Assembly (NCBI GenBank): GCA_036397475.1
Contig: DASWIV010000212.1
Coordinates: forward strand, 1 to 9,624
Direction of reading: 5' to 3'
DNA from: DASWIV01 sp036397475
GTDB taxonomy: Bacteria > JAJVIF01 > JAPKYR01
Length of the DNA: 9,624 nucleotides
The position numbers were made by a program, and so were the translations under genes. This document shows, piece by piece, positions 7,170-9,624 of the stretch. Under the pieces are notes generated by a model, which made no database searches, was not told the DNA's origin, and saw only the letters and a list, made by a program, of their open reading frames with translations. The number at the start of each line of letters is the position of its first letter. Position 1 is the stretch's first letter.

Positions 7170-8096
7170 ATGTCCGGTCTGATCAAAAGTATGCGTCCAC
7201 GTCAGAGCACCAAGAATTTACTGGTGTTCGGCGCGCTGATATTTATTCCCGGAGCGATTTTTGAGCCGGAAGCGTGGTTCAGAACCGTCCTCGCGTTCTT
7301 TCTTTTTTCTTTTGCCGCGTCTGCCGGATATATCTTCAACGACATCCGGGACATAAATTACGACCGCGGCCATCCGGTAAAAAGGAACCGCCCGATTGCG
7401 TCGGGACAGGTCGCGATTCCCGCCGCTATAATTCTTGCGTTGATTTTACTCGCGCTGTCTTTTGCCGGTTCAATTTTTCTGGACACTTCCGGGTTCGCAC
7501 TTGGAAGGGGTTCACAACCTTTGAACGGATTGCCTTTTCCCTTCACCCTGACAATACTGGGTTACCTGCTGATCACGGTTTTATATTCATTTTTTTTGAA
7601 AACGGAACCTGTCCTGGATGTCATTGTGCTATCAATTGGATTTGTCCTGCGTGCTGTAGCAGGGGCTGTAGCGCTTAAAGTGCATATTTCGCCATGGCTT
7701 CTCTTGTGTACCGGGTTGCTCGCGTTGTTCCTGGGCTTCGGCAAACGGAGGCAGGAAATTGTAAGGCTTCAGAATACGCATGGCACGGATGCGAAAGATA
7801 TGGGGAGGGAGTCATTGTCGGGCTACTCGATCCCGCTCCTCGACAATTTCCTCATGATGGCTGGCGCGGCGAACATCATGAGTTATTCCTTTTACACCTT
7901 CGATTCACAGGGGCATTCGGATTACCGCCTGATGCTTACGATACCTTTCGTGATCTACGGATTCTGGAGATATATTTACCTGATACACAAATTCGATTCC
8001 GGTGAGTCGCCGGAAGAGGTGCTGATCAAGGACATGCCCCTGAAATTATGCCTCCTTACATGGATCGGCTCCGTTATTGTATTATTCCTTGTCTGA
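7170..8096 (+). CDS. UbiA family decaprenyl-phosphate phosphoribosyltransferase-like enzyme
   Basis: A 308-residue polytopic prenyltransferase of the UbiA superfamily. The RPRQSTKNLLVF start (9-20), the first aspartate motif NDIRDINYD (57-65) followed by KRNRPIASG (71-79), YSFFLKTEPVLDVIVLS...FVLRAVAG (139-164), GFGKRRQEI (189-197), GYSIPLLDNF (218-227), and a tail with SPEEVLIKDMPL together fit the branch that transfers phosphoribose from PRPP to a polyprenyl phosphate (5-phospho-ribosyl-1-phosphoryl decaprenol synthase, Rv3806c type) rather than menaquinone or ubiquinone enzymes. The product normally feeds decaprenyl-phospho-arabinose or ribose donors. Length is near the family's usual 290-310; residues about 105-123, rich in Gly and Pro, form a longer loop than I expect. 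No Shine-Dalgarno site precedes the ATG, and a stop at 7161 in frame rules out a longer start. Confidence 0.88.
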   Translation: MSGLIKSMRPRQSTKNLLVFGALIFIPGAIFEPEAWFRTVLAFFLFSFAASAGYIFNDIRDINYDRGHPVKRNRPIASGQVAIPAAIILALILLALSFAGSIFLDTSGFALGRGSQPLNGLPFPFTLTILGYLLITVLYSFFLKTEPVLDVIVLSIGFVLRAVAGAVALKVHISPWLLLCTGLLALFLGFGKRRQEIVRLQNTHGTDAKDMGRESLSGYSIPLLDNFLMMAGAANIMSYSFYTFDSQGHSDYRLMLTIPFVIYGFWRYIYLIHKFDSGESPEEVLIKDMPLKLCLLTWIGSVIVLFLV

Positions 8097-8118
8097 AAGG
8101 AATACGGCAAAAGCCCTG

Positions 8119-9600
8119 ATGCGTCGAGCCTACCTAATTTCCCTCCTGTTAATTCTTGTCCTCACAGGATTGCTGTCGAGGAGAACTGCCGACACGGCTC
8201 CTGAATTTCTGCCACTCGCAAGCGCGATAGGATTTGTCGAGGGATATGGCCGCGCTATCGAGCCTGAAACTCTCGCCGCGGGTGTGAGACCGTCACATTC
8301 GGTAAGGATAGGAACTTCGATTGTTCCAAGAACTCCACCGGCGATGTTTCTGCATATTGCCCTCGTTACAAGGATTTACAGGACTGTCACGGGACATCCG
8401 ATCGACGACTCCGGACTTCCTGAATTAATCTGGTTAATAAATTTTTCTGTTACTTCCCTGTGGACACTGATACTTTTCGGGGCGATACACAGGCTGGCAC
8501 TTTTCTGGAAACCGGACAGTGTGTCTGATTTTTTCGCGGTAGAAGTGTCGTGGGCAGCGATAGCAGGCAGTCTCGCCCTTGGATGGTTCGGGGTTGAATC
8601 GGTTTACCTTGCGATGGCGGCATTGTGCGTGTGGAACTTTGTCCTGATACTGGAATCATTTGAAAAGCCTTCCACCGGAAAATTGCTGCTGGCTGGATTG
8701 TGCGGTGGATTCGCCGGAGCGGCTCATCCTGCCGGATGGGTTTTCCCCATCGTTGGATTGCTGGCGATGTTCATCGGGGGGGAAAGCGAAGAAGATAATT
8801 CAAAAGGACCGGGAAGCGGGCTCGCTGCATATATTTCAATGCTTGTCCTGGGAATGCTGATCGCTCTCGCCGGGAATTTCCAGTTCTTTGGAACATTTGC
8901 TCCGGTGCAGGCGATCGATCGCGCTCCGTTGAATTTTGAAGGAGGATTTTTACCTGGGGCTATTTACCAGGATATCCTGGGCTTCAACGGAATTATCTGG
9001 TTATGCCCTTTGATCCTGCCCGGGATAGTTGCCCTGGCAAAAGGCGCTGCTCCGAAACATAATATTTCATCGATTCGACTCGCGTTGATGCTCGCTCTTG
9101 TCGCGACTCTCTCATGGGGAATCGCGGAAGACATGATAGTACAGACTGAAAATGAGATGGTCCCGGGAGATTTCAGGGTCCTGTTTGTCGAAATTAACAA
9201 TGGCCATTTTTCTCTTGTTGATATCGGTGGACAGGTTACGACTCCCGAAGAAGTCCAGGCTTATTATGAGCGGCTTCATGCACGAACCGATATTTTTGTT
9301 TACCAGCTCGGACGCGCTTCGGGAATTCCGATAATGCTTCCGATCCTTCTGATCCTGGGAATTTACGGTGTGAGTTGCTTCAGGGAGAATAAGTTCTGGA
9401 ATTCGTGGATATGGGTAGGCGTAAGAATCGGAGCATTGCTCGGGCTCGTTATGAGCCAGGCTCCGTATGGATCCGTGACCGGACTGGTACAATATACCGG
9501 GCAGGCGATCGTGGATTCGTCAATTCCAATTCTGGAATCTCTTCTGGCATTATGCATCCGGGTCGCGGAGTTATTGCAGTCCGGGGTGGTCAGTTTCTGA
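8119..9600 (+). CDS. Polytopic membrane protein, possible GT-C glycosyltransferase
   Basis: A 493-residue protein with about nine to eleven membrane segments, including 4-20, 104-125, 143-178, 188-220, 235-256, 291-308, 319-336, 404-420 and 429-447. The first helix is followed by a long external loop ending in VPRTPPAMFLHIALV (69-83), as in GT-C enzymes where a PP turn precedes helix 2. Residues 184-219 (PSTGKLLLAGLCGGFAGAAH then PAGWVFPIVGLLAMF) match the usual cytoplasmic turn and 'lagl..Gla...hP' helix of GT39/GT83-like transferases. I cannot identify the catalytic acid pair with confidence (E41, E48 and E50 lie in the first loop), so the function stays open. A hydrophilic loop covers about 338-400. 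An in-frame TTG at 8077 would overlap UbiA, so the ATG at 8119 is chosen; AAAGG at 8096-8100 is a weak, distant ribosome site. It follows the UbiA stop by 22 bases, suggesting a shared lipid-linked sugar pathway. Confidence 0.78.
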   Translation: MRRAYLISLLLILVLTGLLSRRTADTAPEFLPLASAIGFVEGYGRAIEPETLAAGVRPSHSVRIGTSIVPRTPPAMFLHIALVTRIYRTVTGHPIDDSGLPELIWLINFSVTSLWTLILFGAIHRLALFWKPDSVSDFFAVEVSWAAIAGSLALGWFGVESVYLAMAALCVWNFVLILESFEKPSTGKLLLAGLCGGFAGAAHPAGWVFPIVGLLAMFIGGESEEDNSKGPGSGLAAYISMLVLGMLIALAGNFQFFGTFAPVQAIDRAPLNFEGGFLPGAIYQDILGFNGIIWLCPLILPGIVALAKGAAPKHNISSIRLALMLALVATLSWGIAEDMIVQTENEMVPGDFRVLFVEINNGHFSLVDIGGQVTTPEEVQAYYERLHARTDIFVYQLGRASGIPIMLPILLILGIYGVSCFRENKFWNSWIWVGVRIGALLGLVMSQAPYGSVTGLVQYTGQAIVDSSIPILESLLALCIRVAELLQSGVVSF

Positions 9601-9624
9601 GGAATCAGGGTCGAATAAGAGAAT

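Noticed and set aside
8077..8118. TTG start for the last gene
   Set aside because: It would overlap the end of UbiA by 20 bases and place polar residues before the first membrane helix; the ATG at 8119 begins directly with MRRAYLISLL.
9601..9624. Terminator or next gene after the last stop codon
   Set aside because: Only 24 bases remain; no inverted repeat or start codon can be seen.

Overview
The window (about 48% GC by eye) is densely coded and bacterial: short gaps, an ATGA start/stop overlap, a lipoprotein signal peptide, and RDD, SpoIIM and UbiA family genes. I see no rRNA, tRNA, IS element, CRISPR array or plasmid/phage gene. No gene here fixes the phylum. Weak Shine-Dalgarno sites, many lineage-specific membrane proteins and a decaprenyl-phosphate phosphoribosyltransferase-type UbiA suggest an uncultured or poorly sampled bacterium, but that is inference. 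The SpoIIM gene is not evidence for sporulation, because the family is widespread in non-sporulating bacteria.

Layout. Positions 1-4127 are on the minus strand and read right to left: a SpoIIM (DUF95) membrane protein, an RDD membrane protein 4 bases after it, then a very large secreted lipoprotein that runs off the left edge. The lipoprotein has an N-terminal beta-rich part, a TIM-barrel-like central part with an HFDIEP strand, and the start of a C-terminal beta-sandwich. Positions 4236-9600 are on the plus strand and start divergently: a HEAT-repeat protein, an ABC-2-type permease, a membrane-anchored beta-propeller-like protein, a UbiA family phosphoribosyltransferase, and a polytopic membrane protein with GT-C glycosyltransferase-like organisation. 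The two arms share a roughly 108-bp region with overlapping candidate promoters.

How they may work together. SpoIIM and RDD genes are known neighbours in many bacteria, often with MoxR/DUF58/transglutaminase genes that are not in this window. The HEAT, permease and propeller genes are tightly packed and look like one unit: a cytosolic scaffold, a membrane part and an extracytoplasmic part. The last two genes suggest lipid-linked pentose (decaprenyl-phospho-ribose or arabinose type) made at the inner membrane and perhaps used by the adjacent membrane protein. This is inference from families and order.

Most interesting leads: the giant lipoprotein of unknown family, the permease gene without an ATPase beside it, the UbiA gene with no visible ribosome-binding site behind a structured leader, the pairing of UbiA with a possible GT-C enzyme, and a strong excess of the palindrome TCGCGA. 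None of these alone proves a new system.
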